Assembly (NCBI RefSeq): GCF_038502225.1 | Contig: NC_091372.1 | Coordinates: forward strand, 9,422,024-9,486,023 | From: Cherax quadricarinatus | Taxonomy: Eukaryota > Arthropoda > Malacostraca > Decapoda > Parastacidae | Length of the DNA: 64,000 nt | Reading direction: 5' to 3' | Shown here: piece by piece, positions 1 to 12,139 of the stretch | How the letters are laid out: each line of letters opens with the position of its first letter | How positions within the stretch are numbered: the first letter of the stretch is position 1 | Position numbers and translations under genes: made by a program | Notes under the pieces: generated by a model | Seen by the model: the letters and a program-made list of their open reading frames with translations, nothing else | Databases searched by the model: none | Told to the model about the DNA's origin: nothing

Positions 1-1197
1 TTTCTATATTATTCACACGAAGTATTTAAGACTTCAATTATTCATTACACTTTCCCTAATATATTCCTTATTGTTCGTTTACTTCTTAGGGAAAAATCGC
101 TTGTAAAATATTCGAAATGTGTGTGTAACGTGAGACATAAATTGAAAATACTCTTTCAAGTTTGTTATTCCCTAGTTTCCATAGGGCTTTGCGCTACCGC
201 GTCAGTATGTACACTGGCTGCACAATAATCAATAAACTAGCCGCTTCAGCGGCAAAATTCGGTCCATGTGGAGATACGATAAGTGTCTCTGGACACTAGT
301 AGGTAAGTAGGCGATGGTCCTACAGTGGACCACGCCAGTAGCGACCATTTCCTTTAAGCGTGTTAACGCGTTGGTTGGAGTCACTTTCACGGGCCATGTC
401 AACAACGACTCTGAACCTTCTAGTTAACATGTTAGTTATTGCTAGAAAACCGCCTCATCACAACTTTTATAACCAGTCTGTATATACAATACAATTGAAC
501 ATAATTTCTTGATTATTACAGTAAGGTTTAATTATATAGAATGCAATACTAAAAATTACTATGATTTATTTACAAGTAGTAAAATAATATATTAATTTTA
601 CAGTTATTTATAATCTTCAGAGTGAATATAGTGGAGGATGCCTGCGCTGAGAGGTTCCTGTAGGATGTAGTAGGGCCGTAGGATGAATCTGGGTCGTAGG
701 ATGGATGACTTAAAGAATGGCACTAGACTATGGCCGTAGGATGGAGCAGTTTAAAGAATGCAGTAGGATGGGAAGACGGGACAGATTTGTAGGATGGTTT
801 AGGATAATAGGATGTAGCAGGAGTGTAAGATGGTTGCTAGTGAGGGTACTGAGCCTGCCCCTGGTAGGTGACCTCAGCCAGGTAGCCAGAGTCGCCACTG
901 ATAATATAGGTCACCTGCTGCAGACGACCGTCGGGGAGCTGCACGTAGTACGACCCCTGAGTGTGGTCACCATCACGAGACTCCTGTTGAGCGAAGTAGT
1001 CACCGAAGGAGTCGTCCTTCACAGCAGAGTTGAAGTCGTACCTGGAAGGAGCCTCTGGAAGTTTAAGCCGTCACATTTTATTCTTTATTTATTATCAAAA
1101 AACGTTCCATATACATCAATAAAAAATAGATAAAACCTTGAGTAATCTTAATAAATTCTTGTCTCCCAGCATACATAAGGGGGATTACTAATAGACG

Positions 1198-1970
1198 CCT
1201 GGCTGTCTTCAAGACCCCTGGCTGTCTTCAAGACCCCTGGCTGTCTTCAAGACCCCTGGCTGTCTTCAAGACCCCTGGCTGTCTTCAAGACCCCTGGCTG
1301 TCTTCAAGACCACTGGCTGTCTTCAAGACCCCTGGCTGTCTTCAAGACCCCTGGCTGTCTTCAAGACTCCTGGCTGTCTTCAAGACCCCTGGCTGACTTC
1401 AAGACCCCTGGCCGTCTTCAAGACTCCTGGCTGTCTTCAAGACCCCTGGCTGTCTTCAAGACCCCTGGCTGTCTTCAAGACCCCTGGCCGTCTTCAAGAC
1501 TCCTGGCTGTCTTCAAGACCCCTGGCTGACTTCAAGACCCCTGGCCGTCTTCAAGACTCCTGGCTGTCTTCAAGACCCCTGGCTGTCTTCAAGACCCCTG
1601 GCTGTCTTCAAGACTCCTGGCCGTCTTCAAGACTCCTGGCTGTCTTCAAGACCCCTGGCTGACTTCAAGACCACTGGCTGTCTTCAAGACCACTGGCTGT
1701 CTTCAAGACCTTTGGCTGTCTTCAAGACCCTTGGCTGTCTTCAAGACCCCTGGCTGTCTTCAAGACCCCTGGCAGTCTTCAAGTCCAATAGCTGTCTTCA
1801 AGACCCTTGGCTGTCTTCAAGACCCCTGGCTGTCTTCAAGACCCCTGGCTGTCTTCAAGACATCTATCTGCCTTCAAGACCCCTGGCTGTCTTCAAGACC
1901 CTTGGCTGTCTTCAAGACCCCTGGCTGTCTTCAAGACCCCTGGCTGTCTTCAAGACCCCTGGCTGTGTTC
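1198..1970 (+). repeat. 19-bp minisatellite, copy 1
   Basis: About 40 head-to-tail copies of a 19-bp unit (CCTGGCTGTCTTCAAGACC). The period is not a multiple of three, so all frames read the same 19-residue cycle and the open frames here are artefacts. The last unit runs directly into a LINE C-terminal coding piece (VFKKALDR), the probable seed. Confidence 0.95.
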
Positions 1971-2150
1971 AAGAAAGCACTGGACAGGCACCTAAAGCCG
2001 GTACCTGACCAGCTGGGCGATGGTTCGTACGGCAATCTATGCGCGGTCAGCATTAACAGCCTTATTGATCAGGCCATGATCCACCGCGTGGCCTGGTCAC
2101 AGACAGAATCACGGGGGCGTTGACCCCTGAAACCCTCTCCAGGTATATCC
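1963..2150 (+). mobile_element. LINE 3'-end fragment (C-terminus plus 3' UTR)
   Basis: Reads VFKKALDRHLKPVPDQ, which resembles the SFK..LDRYL C-terminus of the CR1-like reverse transcriptases in this window, followed by a tail with GGCCTGGTCACAGAC and CTCTCCAGGTA. Related tails lie near 7393-7580, 27718-27780, 45365-45448 and 56545-56620. It abuts the remains of CP1 exon 2. Confidence 0.7.
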
Positions 2151-2540
2151 TACACCAATGGCTAAAGCGAGCACCACCTGTGCCTAAAAAACGACAGACA
2201 CTGCTAAGTAAATAATGACTAGGTCAGCCACAACCACCACGACATTAGCTATAAAGTCGTGTCCAATATTATGAGCTTCGTCGGCGTCTTAAGACTAGTG
2301 CTTTTCTTCTCCCGATAATCTGCAGTCGGTGGTCACTTCCGAATAAATTCATTAAATAAGTGATCTTGAACTGTGAAAACTTAATAGATGTTAGTAACAA
2401 GTCAAAGATTCTCGGGAGATGTGCGGACTGTCGTTTTCACAGACCCCAGTTAGAATCACCAAGAAAACTGTAGATTGACTAATATTCTTTATCCTTTGCT
2501 AGTTACTTTTTTTGGATTTTCATAAAATCATTATAAAGAC

Positions 2541-3082
2541 AGCAAATAATAATAGTAGTAGCAATAATAATAATATTATTATTATTATTATAATTTTTAT
2601 TAATGTTTTTATTGTTATTGTTGGTGTTATTATTATTATCATTATTATTATTATTATTATTATTAAAGATTCACCGGTATTCTCCCGGCCCGGGCCTTTT
2701 CCAAGTGGTAGCCCGGCCTTATCTCCCTCTCTAGGGAGTGTTTGAGACCTAAGTCTCCCATGGGAGGAGGCACAAGCACCCCCTCATCTTAGGGACCAAC
2801 TGTCCCCAGGCCTAGAAGCTAGGCCTCCCTGGTCTGCCATCCCCGCCCCAAGGGGGTTACTGGGAATGACAGTCTTGTGAGCTGTAAGCTCGGACTCAGG
2901 CGCCTACTCTGCCCTGAAAGTCCTGGGCATGGTGTCGATAGATTGTTATTTTTATTAGTATTATTAATATTTTGATATTAATATTATTTTTTAAAATTTA
3001 TATTATTATTATTATTATATTAATATTATTTTTTATATTGTTATGATTATCATTATTATTATTATTGTTATTATTATTATTA
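2541..3082. repeat. ATT-rich tracts around a GC-rich interspersed repeat
   Basis: ATT/AAT microsatellite at about 2541-2665 and 2945-3082 brackets a GC-rich block, 2666-2935 (contains CCCATGGGAGGAGGCACAAG and GCCCCAAGGGGG). The block recurs at 8941-9212. No protein or RNA gene is recognised. It may be the 3' region of an unidentified element. Confidence 0.7.
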
Positions 3083-3376
3083 CACATGTAAGACATTCAA
3101 CTACTTTTCGTTGTTGAACGATGGGTAGTTGACAACATTGTGAAGAAATACTTAAATTAATAATTCTTCGTTAAAATTCCCCCATTGACAGAGTAAATAA
3201 AACAGACATGATAAATTTATGTTTAATAGCATATAAAAATATATATTATGTAGATAAATTAACAACAGAGCCCAACACCTCACTTGTTGTTGTGGGGAAA
3301 TTATAAAATATTTTGCTTTTACGTACGAGATCTATTATACTAAGAGCTTTCTAGTCAAATTATATCAGCAAGTTTT

Positions 3377-4524
3377 CTAGTGATACAAAGGGATGGGACT
3401 GAAGCCTGAAGCAGGATTGAGTAATGCTGAAGTAGGTCCATAGGCTGGTACAGGTCCGTACGTAGGTTGGTACGCTGGATATTTGGCTTCTCCTATGTAT
3501 TTGACCTCGGCCAAGTAGCCAGAGTCACCACTGACAGTGTAGGTCACCAGCTGGATACGACCATCGGGGAGCTGTACGGAGTACGACCCCTTGGTGTCGT
3601 AGCCATCACGAGTCTCCTGGTGACCGAAGTTGTTACCAGAGAAGTCATCATTGATGCTATAACCGTAGTTGTACCTTGGTGGAGCCTGTACACAGCGCAG
3701 GTAAGGATATTGATTAAAATATATTTTTTACGAAAAAGTATGCAGAACGACCACTGAAGAAATAGTTAACTTCAAACGCTTTCGTGATTTCTCACATCGT
3801 CACAGGTCCTTCATAATGTGAGAAATCACGAAAGGGTTTGGAAGTTCACTATTTTTTAACAGAGGTTATTTTACATATTGTGATATCACCTGTTTACTGA
3901 GATCTTACTGCATAAAAAAAAATATTTTTTAATAAATCGTCAAAACTTTTTGGAGCAAACTATAGGATATACCTAATATATCATTTTATATTATTAAAGT
4001 ACGACAGTTTACCTTAAAGAAGAATGTTGGAGGGTAGACTGAGGCGGGAGAGTAAATATTGGTGGGGATGGATGGAGCAGCCATGACAGCCATTACCAGA
4101 CTCAGGACAATAACAACCTGTGTGATAACAAATTGACGAATGTTATTTATATGGAAAGAAAAAATATTAATTTTTTATATTAATATTTCTTGCTCCTTTA
4201 GAGTGCTAATTATGTTTGTGAAGAGGCTCAGAAAAATCGATTAGTTGGAATTGAGTTTTATCTTGCTTTTTGAAAAAAGGGAATATTTATAAGACCAGTG
4301 ACTCAGTTTTTCATTAATTACGTATTTTTTAAAAAAAAACACACTGGGAGAGAGTATGAGTCAAAAATTTTGTCTCTTTTTTGGCCACCATGATTAGGGG
4401 AAAAAGCAGTTATATGATACGTAAAATTCCACATTGCAAATCAAGACATTTAATTTTCGTGTACAGATGAATCTCTGAGGGATCCAAATAAACATATTCA
4501 TTTCAGAGAATGAATCACCTTCAT
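3377..4524 (-). CDS. CP2: class C RR cuticle protein
   Basis: Predicted secreted exoskeletal protein of 139 residues that binds chitin through an RR (chitin_bind_4) domain. Exon 1 is 4519-4524 (MK), exon 2 is 4013-4117 (35 codons) and exon 3 is 3377-3685 (102 codons plus TAG). All junctions are GT/AG, phase 0. Residues 1 to about 15 (MKVVIVLSLVMAVMA) form a signal peptide, with cleavage likely before APSIPTN. The RR domain follows APPRYNYGYSINDDFSGNNF, with SYSVQLPDGRIQLVTY and DSGYLAEVKYIGEAKYP, then a short Pro/Tyr tail ending IPLYH. The start rests on agreement with ten paralogs and a TATA box 55 bp upstream. CP4 is its near-identical tandem copy. RR-2-like or pro-resilin-like naming is possible. 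Confidence 0.9.
3746..3862. mobile_element. Short foldback MITE in CP2 intron 2
   Basis: Inverted arms of about 40 bp (left arm contains CGCTTTCGTGATTTCTCACA, right arm its reverse complement) around a short loop with GGTCCTTCA. Copies lie at about 10028-10165 and 10755-10870, with partial ones near 11025-11090 and 23170-23240. Non-coding, probably a foldback MITE. Confidence 0.7.
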
Positions 4525-4600
4525 GATGCTGGTGATGGTGTGTAGCGAGTGTACTGAGTACCCAGACAACGTCAACACTTATATACTCACATGAGAGGTT
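4525..4600 (-). promoter_or_regulatory. CP2 core promoter
   Basis: TATATAA on the minus strand at 4579-4585, 55 bp before the ATG, followed by a short 5' UTR ending in CACCATCACCAGC. The same arrangement precedes CP4. Confidence 0.75.
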
Positions 4601-4839
4601 ATGGTGGGTCAGGATCAAGGTCACTGGAGCTGTCAAACAAGAAAAGAACAACACTACAGGTAGGAAAGTAACAGAGGGCTCAACAATATCCCAGGTGTCG
4701 GGAATAAGGTCAAGCTTGTTCCAACCGAACTATTTATCATAATCAGTGGGTGACTTAACTTCCTGTCATTTACCAACAAGCAGCAGTGTTTATTTCTTAA
4801 TGAGGTGTGTGTGAACACGCACTGAGACGACTTCTCTTC

Positions 4840-5342
4840 TGTTGGTATCTTGATGCTGGTTAAGGGCGCTTGATAAATGAAACTGGATGTGGACATATAA
4901 ACTGAAAGTTGTATATTTCTGAGTTGATATGCAGTGTTTCTATCTCACTGAATATGCACTGGTAGGTGCATATTCCCGTATATACACTGAGAAATGTATT
5001 TGTGTATATACATTGATGAGTGAATATTTCTATGTATATACTCTGAGATATGTAAATGTTTTTATATATTTGTACCAAGATGTGTATATCTATCACGGTT
5101 TAATATACACTGATAGGTATATCTTTCAGTGTAGATATATCACTTGTGTTGTTGATAGTGGGTGATGATGGCAATAAAAATCTTGCAATTGACGTTGCAG
5201 ATACAGATAGTTATACTTACATACTTTACCCAGAGAAGATAGACTGCCGTATTTCCCATTGTTGACTACATTGAAGTCTCGGGTTAGAGTCCCATCCAGA
5301 TTTATGTTATGAGGCAGATTCTTGTGTATTAAAAATAACAAT
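4840..5342. other. Spacer without recognised gene
   Basis: AT-rich sequence with loosely repeated TATATAC-type motifs. It has no paralogous counterpart after the matching point in copy 2. No coding signal, TATA-linked exon or known repeat is recognised. Confidence 0.6.
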
Positions 5343-6542
5343 TTTCTATATTATTCACACGAAGTATTTAAGACTTCAATTATTCATTACACTTTCCCTA
5401 ATATATTCCTTATTGTTCGTTTACTTCTTAGGGAAAAAATCGCTTGTAAAATATTCGAAATGTGTGTGTAACGTGAGACATAAATTGAAAATACTCTTTC
5501 AAGTTTGTTATTCCCTAGTTTCCATAGGGCTTTGCGCTACCGCGTCAGTATGTACACTGGCTGCACAATAATCAATAAACCAGCCGCTTCAGCGGCAAAA
5601 TTCGGTCCATGTGGAGATACGATAAGATAAGTATCTCTGGACACTAGTAGGTAAGTAGGCGATGGTCCTACAGTGGACCACGCCAGTAGCGACCATTTCC
5701 TTTAAGCGTGTTAAACGCTTTGGTCGGAGTGACTTTGTCGGGCCATGTCAACAACGACTCTGAACCTTCTAGTTAACATGTTAGTTATTGCTAGAAAACC
5801 GCCTCATCACAACATTTATAACCAGTCTGTGTATACGATACAATTGAACATACTTTCTTGATTATTCCAGTAAGGTTTAATTATATAGAATGCAATACTA
5901 AAATTTACAATGATTTATTTACAAGTAGTAATAAAATATATTAATTTTACAGTTATTCATAATCTTCAGAGTGAATATAGTGGAGGATGCCTGCGCTGAG
6001 AGGTTCCTGTAGGTTGTAGTAGGGCCATAGGATGAATCTGGGCCGTAGGATGGATGACTTAAAGAATGGCACTAGACTATGGCCGTAGGATGGAGCAGTT
6101 TAAAGAATGCAGTAGGATGGGAAGACGGGACAGATTTGTAGGATGGTTTAGGATAATAGGATGTAGCAGGAGTGTAGGATGGTTGCTAGTGAGGGTACTG
6201 AGCCTGTCCCTCGTAGGTGACCTCATCCAGGTAGCCAGAGTCGCCACTGGTAATGTAGGTCACCTGCTGCAGACGACCGTCGGGGAGCTGCACGTAGTAC
6301 GACCCCTGAGTGTGTTTACCATCCCTAGACTCCGGTTGAGCGAAGTAATCACCGAAGGAGTCGTCCTTCACAACAGAGTTGAAGTCGTACCTGGGAGGAA
6401 CCTTTGGAAGTTTAAGCAAACACGTCATTTTCTTTATTTATTATCAAAAAACGTTCCATATACATCAATAAAAAATAGATAAAACCTTGAGTAATCTTAA
6501 TAAATTCTTGTCTCCCAATATACATAAGGGGGATTACTAATA

Positions 6543-7398
6543 GACACCTGGCTGTCTTCAAGACCCCTGGCTGTCTTCAAGACCCCTGGCTGTCTTCAAG
6601 ACCCCTGGCTGTCTTCAAGACCCCTGGCTGTCTTCAAGACCCCTGGCTGTCTTCAAGACCCCTGGCTGTCTTCAAGACCCCTGGCGATCTTGAAGACCCC
6701 TGGCTGTCTTCAAGACCCCTGGCTGTCTTCAAGACCCCTGGCTGTCTTCAAGACCCCTGGCGATCTTCAAGACCCCTTGGCTGTCTTCAAGACTCTTGGC
6801 TGTCTTCAAGACCCCTGGCTGTCTTCAAGACCCCTGGCTGTTTTCAAGACCCCTTGCTGTCTTCAAGACCCCTGGCTGTCTTCAAGTCCCCTGGCTGTCT
6901 TCAAGACCCCTGGCTGTCTTCAAGACCCCTGGCTGTCTTCAAGTCCCCTGGCTGTCTTCAAGACCCCTGACTGTCTTCAAGACCCCTGGCTGTCTTCAAG
7001 TCCCCTGGCTGTCTTCAAGACCCCTGGCTGTCTTCAAGTCCCCTGGCTGTCTTCAAGACCCCTGGCTGTCTTCAAGACCCCTGGCTGTCTTCAAGTCCCC
7101 TGGCTGTCTTCAAGACCCCTGGCTGTCTTCAAGACCCCTGGCTGTCTTCAAGTCCCCTGGCTGTCTTCAAGACCCCTGGCTGTCTTCAAGTCCCCTGGCT
7201 GTCTTCAAGACCCCTGACTGTCTTCAAGACCCTTGGCTGCCTTCAAGACCCTTGGCTGTCTTCAAGACCCTTGGCTGTCTTCAAGACCATTGGCTGTCTT
7301 CAAGACCCTTGGCTGTCTTCAAGACCCCTGGCTGTGTTTAAGACCCCTGGCTGTCTTCAAAACCCTTGGCTGTCTTCAAGACCCCTGGCTGTCTTCAA
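6543..7398 (+). repeat. 19-bp minisatellite, copy 2
   Basis: About 45 units of the 19-bp repeat also seen in copy 1. Unit variants (AAGTCCCC, AAGACCCT) are interspersed in a different order, so the array has changed since the duplication. Ends in the same LINE C-terminal codons. Confidence 0.95.
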
Positions 7399-7576
7399 GA
7401 AAGCACTGGACAGGTACCTAAAGCCAGTACCTGACCAGCCGGGCGATGGTTCGTACGGCAGTCTATGCGCGGCCTGCATTAACAGCCTTATTGATCAGGC
7501 CATGATCCACCGCGTGGCCTGGTCACAGACAGGATCACGGGGGCTTTGACCCCTGAAACCCTCTCCAGGTATATCC
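7393..7576 (+). mobile_element. LINE 3'-end fragment, copy 2
   Basis: Copy of the 1963-2150 fragment; reads VFKKALDRYLKPVPDQPGD followed by the CTCTCCAGGTA tail. Abuts the CP3 exon 2 relic. Confidence 0.7.
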
Positions 7577-7772
7577 TACACCAATGGCTAAAGCGAGCAC
7601 CACCTGTGCCTAAAAAACGACAGACACTGCTAAGTAAATAATGACTAGGTCAGCCACAGCCACCACGACATTAGCTGTAAAGTCGTGTCCAATATTATGA
7701 GCTTCGTCGGTATCTTAAGACTAGTGCTTTTCTTCTCCCGATAATCTCCAGTCAGTGGTCACTTCCGAATAA

Positions 7773-8593
7773 CATATAAACTAAATAATGTAGATCTTAA
7801 TATTACGGATTGCGAAAAAGATTTAGGAGTTCTGGTTAGCAGTAATCTGAAACCAAGACAACAGTGCATAAGTGTTCGCAATAAAGCTAATAGAATCCTT
7901 GGCTTCATATCAAGAAGCATAAATAATAGGAGTCCTCAGGTTGTTCTTCAACTCTATACATCCTTGGTTAGGCCTCATTTAGATTATGCTGCGCAGTTTT
8001 GGTCACCGTATTACAGGATGGATATAAATTCTCTGGAAAATGTACAAAGGAGGATGACAAAGTTGATCCCATGTATCAGAAACCTTCCCTATGAGGATAG
8101 ACTAAGGGCCCTGAATCTTCACTCTCTAGAAAGACGTAGAATTAGGGGGGATGTGATTGAGGTGTATAAATGGAAGACAGGAATAAATAAAGGGGATGTA
8201 AATAGTGTGCTGAAAATATCTAGCCTAGACAGGACTCGCAGCAATGGTTTTAAGTTGGAAAAATTCAGATTCAGGAAGGATATAGGAAAGTACTGGTTTG
8301 GTAATAGAGTTGTGGATGAGTGGAACAAACTCCCGAGTACAGTTATAGAGGCCAGAACGTTGTGTAGCTTTAAAAATAGGTTGGATAAATACATGAGTGG
8401 AAGTGGGTGGGTGTGAGTTGGACCTGATAGCTTGTGCTACCAGGTCGGTTGCCGTGTTCCTCCCTTAAGTCAATGTGACCTGACCTGACTAGGTTGGGTG
8501 CATTGGCTTAAGCCGGTAGGAGACTTGGACCTGCCTCGCATGGGCCAGTAGGCCTTCTGCAGTGTTCCTTCGTTCTTATGTTCTTATGTTCTT
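7773..8593 (+). mobile_element. 5'-truncated CR1-like LINE inserted after duplication
   Basis: Encodes the C-terminal part of a non-LTR reverse transcriptase (DCEKDLGVLVSSNLKPRQQC, LVRPHLDYAAQFWSPYY, RFRKDIGKYWFGNRVVDEWN, LDKYMSG). It is closely similar to the larger element at 46876-48985. It ends with 8-bp terminal repeats TTCTTATG, a feature known for CR1 elements. Copy 1 keeps the unoccupied site near 2345-2365, so this is a later insertion. It has no endonuclease or catalytic RT core and cannot be autonomous. Confidence 0.85.
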
Positions 8594-8784
8594 AAATAAG
8601 TAATCTTGAACTGTGAAAACTTAATAGATGTTAGTAACAAGCCAAAGATTCTCGGGAGATGTGCGGACTGTCGTTTTCACAGACCCCAGTTAGAATCACC
8701 AAGAAAACTGTAGATTGACTAATATTCTTTAGCCTTTGCTAGTTACTTTTTTTGGGCTTTCATAAAATCATTATAAAGACAGCA

Positions 8785-8810
8785 AATAATAATAATAGTA
8801 GTAATAATAG

Positions 8811-8871
<61 letters not shown>

Positions 8872-8910
8872 TTTATTAATGTTTTTATTGTTATTGTTGG
8901 TGTTATTATG

Positions 8911-8942
<32 letters not shown>

Positions 8943-9375
8943 AGATTCACCGGTATTCTCCCGGTCCGGGCCTTTTCCAAGTGGTAGCCTGGCCTTATCT
9001 CCCTATCTAGGGAGTGTTTGAGACCTAAGTCTCCCATGGGAGGAGGCACAAGTACCCCCTCATCTTAGGGACCAACTGTCCCCAGGCCTAGAAGCTAGGC
9101 CTCCCTGGTCTGCCATCCCCGCCCCAAGGGGGTTACTGGGAATGACAGTCTTGTGAGCTGTAAGCTCGGACTCAGGCGCCTACTCTGCCCTGAAAGTCCT
9201 GGGCATGGTGTCGATCGATTGTTATTTTTATTAGTATTATTATTATTTTGATATTAATATTATTTTTTATAATTTTTATTATTATTATTATTATTATATT
9301 AATATTATTTTTTATATTGTTATTATTATCATTATTATTATTATTATTGTTATTATTATTATTATTATTATTATA
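8785..9375. repeat. ATT tracts plus GC-rich repeat, copy 2
   Basis: Same arrangement as 2541-3082. The GC-rich block is 8941-9212, flanked by ATT/AAT tracts at about 8785-8940 and 9220-9375. Confidence 0.7.
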
Positions 9376-9669
9376 CATGTAAGACATTCAACTACATTAC
9401 GTTGTTGAACGATGGGTAGTTGACAACATTGTGAAGAAATACTTAAATTAATAATTCCTCGTTAAAATTCCCCAATTGACATAGAGTAAATGAAACAGAC
9501 ATGATAAATTTACGTTTAATAGCGTATAAAAATATATATTATGTAGATAAATTCCCAACAGAGCCCAACACCTCACTTGTTGTTGTGGGGAAATTATAAA
9601 GTGTTTTGCTTTTACGTACGAGATCTATTATACTAAGAGCTTTCTAGTCAAATTATATCAGCAAGTTTT

Positions 9670-11184
<1,515 letters not shown>

Positions 11185-11260
11185 GATGCTGGTGAGGTTG
11201 TTATGAGTGTACTGTGTACCCAGACAAAGTCAACACTTATATACCGGCATGAGAGGTGCT
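11185..11260 (-). promoter_or_regulatory. CP4 core promoter
   Basis: TATATAA on the minus strand at 11237-11243, 53 bp before the ATG; matches the CP2 promoter. Confidence 0.75.
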
Positions 11261-11489
11261 GGTCTGTCAGGATCACGGCCATTGGAGCTGCCACACAAAA
11301 AAAGTGCAATACTACAGGTGGGAAAGTGATAGATGATTGGACATGATCCCAGGTGTCGGGAAAAAGGTCAAGCTTGTTCCAGCCGAAGTACATACCATAA
11401 CCAGTTGATGACTTAACTTCCTGTCACTTGCCCAACAAGCAACAATGTCTGTTTATCTCTGATAATGAGGTGTGTGAACACGCATTGAG

Positions 11490-12115
11490 ACGAGTTCCCT
11501 TCAAGAGGTGTGACATAGCCTGCTGAGCAGCCGATAAGTTTCGATACTGAAGATACTCAACTATATCACATGTATCTTACTTTTCCAGGTACTTTGATGG
11601 TTGTGAATGGCTCTTGATCCAAGGAGCTGAAGTTCTCCTCCACTTCCTCCGAGCAAACTTGATTATTCATCATGACCCATGAGCTGTATTACACCTAAGG
11701 TATGTATTATCCCTAAGGTATGTATTATCTCTAAGGTATGTATTACCCCTAAGGTATGTATGTCCCGCTGGAGACGTGTTAGCCGATCATTATCAAGGTC
11801 ACAGAAACCGGTTTGAAAGAGCACGGCGATGGTGGAAAGTGAGAGTAGTTGAAGACAGAGTAGACTTGTCGTAGCTGGTGTTAAGAGGAGACACTACAAC
11901 GTAATGCTTTCTACAATCACCGCCAGTCTCTCAACTCAAAATCTTGTATGGTTAAATTGAAAATCTTATAAAATTCTGATAAGATGATGATTAAGGCACA
12001 TGTGTAGCAGTTAGGTGTCTTTATTTTTGAAACGTTTCGCCTACACAGTAGGCTTCAGCTGGCCCAGTGGCTAACGCGTCGGTCTGGAGTTTTGCAATGC
12101 AGGCTGAAAGTAGCA
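11490..12115. other. Intergenic region with short repeats and element fragments
   Basis: After duplication homology ends there is a 21-bp repeat in about 3.5 copies (CTAAGGTATGTATTA core, 11694-11762). At about 11990-12055 lies a fragment of the foldback family (GAAACGTTTCGCCTACACAG). A truncated tRNA-like SINE head (GGCCCAGTGGCTAACGCGTC) lies at about 12060-12100. No gene seen. Confidence 0.6.
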
Positions 12116-12139
12116 TTATAACACAATAACAACAATAAC

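Larger units (their letters stand above)
723..2177 (-). pseudogene. CP1: disrupted RR cuticle protein gene (class A-like)
   Basis: The exon 3 equivalent spans 723-1052 (330 bp, in frame) and encodes an RR domain with KDDSFGDYFAQQESRDG, YYVQLPDGRLQQVTY and GDSGYLAEVTYQGQAQYPH. The frame is cut at 837-839 by TAG where paralogs have a Tyr codon (YPHYQPSY). Thirty-seven sense codons follow before the usual Pro/Tyr-tail stop at 723-725. Exon 2 survives only as its first codons, 2151-2177, reading VVLALAIGV after a CAG acceptor at 2178-2180. There it runs straight into a LINE 3' end and a 19-bp minisatellite, so the rest of the signal peptide and the linker are lost. No exon 1 was found. I infer a pseudogene; CP3 carries the same lesions. 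Confidence 0.85.
1..4840. repeat. Tandem segmental duplication, copy 1
   Basis: The sequence from position 1 restarts almost unchanged at 5343 and the match runs in order to about 4840 here and 11490 in copy 2. Both copies carry the dead gene CP1/CP3, a 19-bp minisatellite, a LINE 3' end, a GC-rich repeat between ATT tracts, and a class C cuticle gene. The left limit may lie outside the window. The differences are a LINE insertion and AT tracts found only in copy 2. Confidence 0.9.
6072..7603 (-). pseudogene. CP3: disrupted RR cuticle protein gene (copy of CP1)
   Basis: Exon 3 equivalent is 6072-6401, again 330 bp in frame, with RYDFNSVVKDDSFGDYFAQ and the RR core YYVQLPDGRLQQVTY. It carries the same in-frame TAG, here 6186-6188, and the same distal stop (6072-6074). 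Compared with CP1 it has substitutions at or near consensus positions (GYLDEVTYEG for GYLAEVTYQG). The exon 2 relic (VVLALA) ends at 7603 against the same LINE 3' end. Lesions were therefore present before the duplication. Transcription is unknown; I infer no functional product. Confidence 0.85.

Noticed and set aside
723..1052. CP1 exon 3 as a functional readthrough gene
   Set aside because: Exon 2 is cut off by a LINE end and no exon 1 was found; the stop context alone is weak evidence.
6690..7421. Open frames of up to 181 codons with MAVFKTPGCLQDPWLSS-type repeats
   Set aside because: The 19-bp period makes all three frames equivalent; this is a minisatellite, not a repetitive protein.
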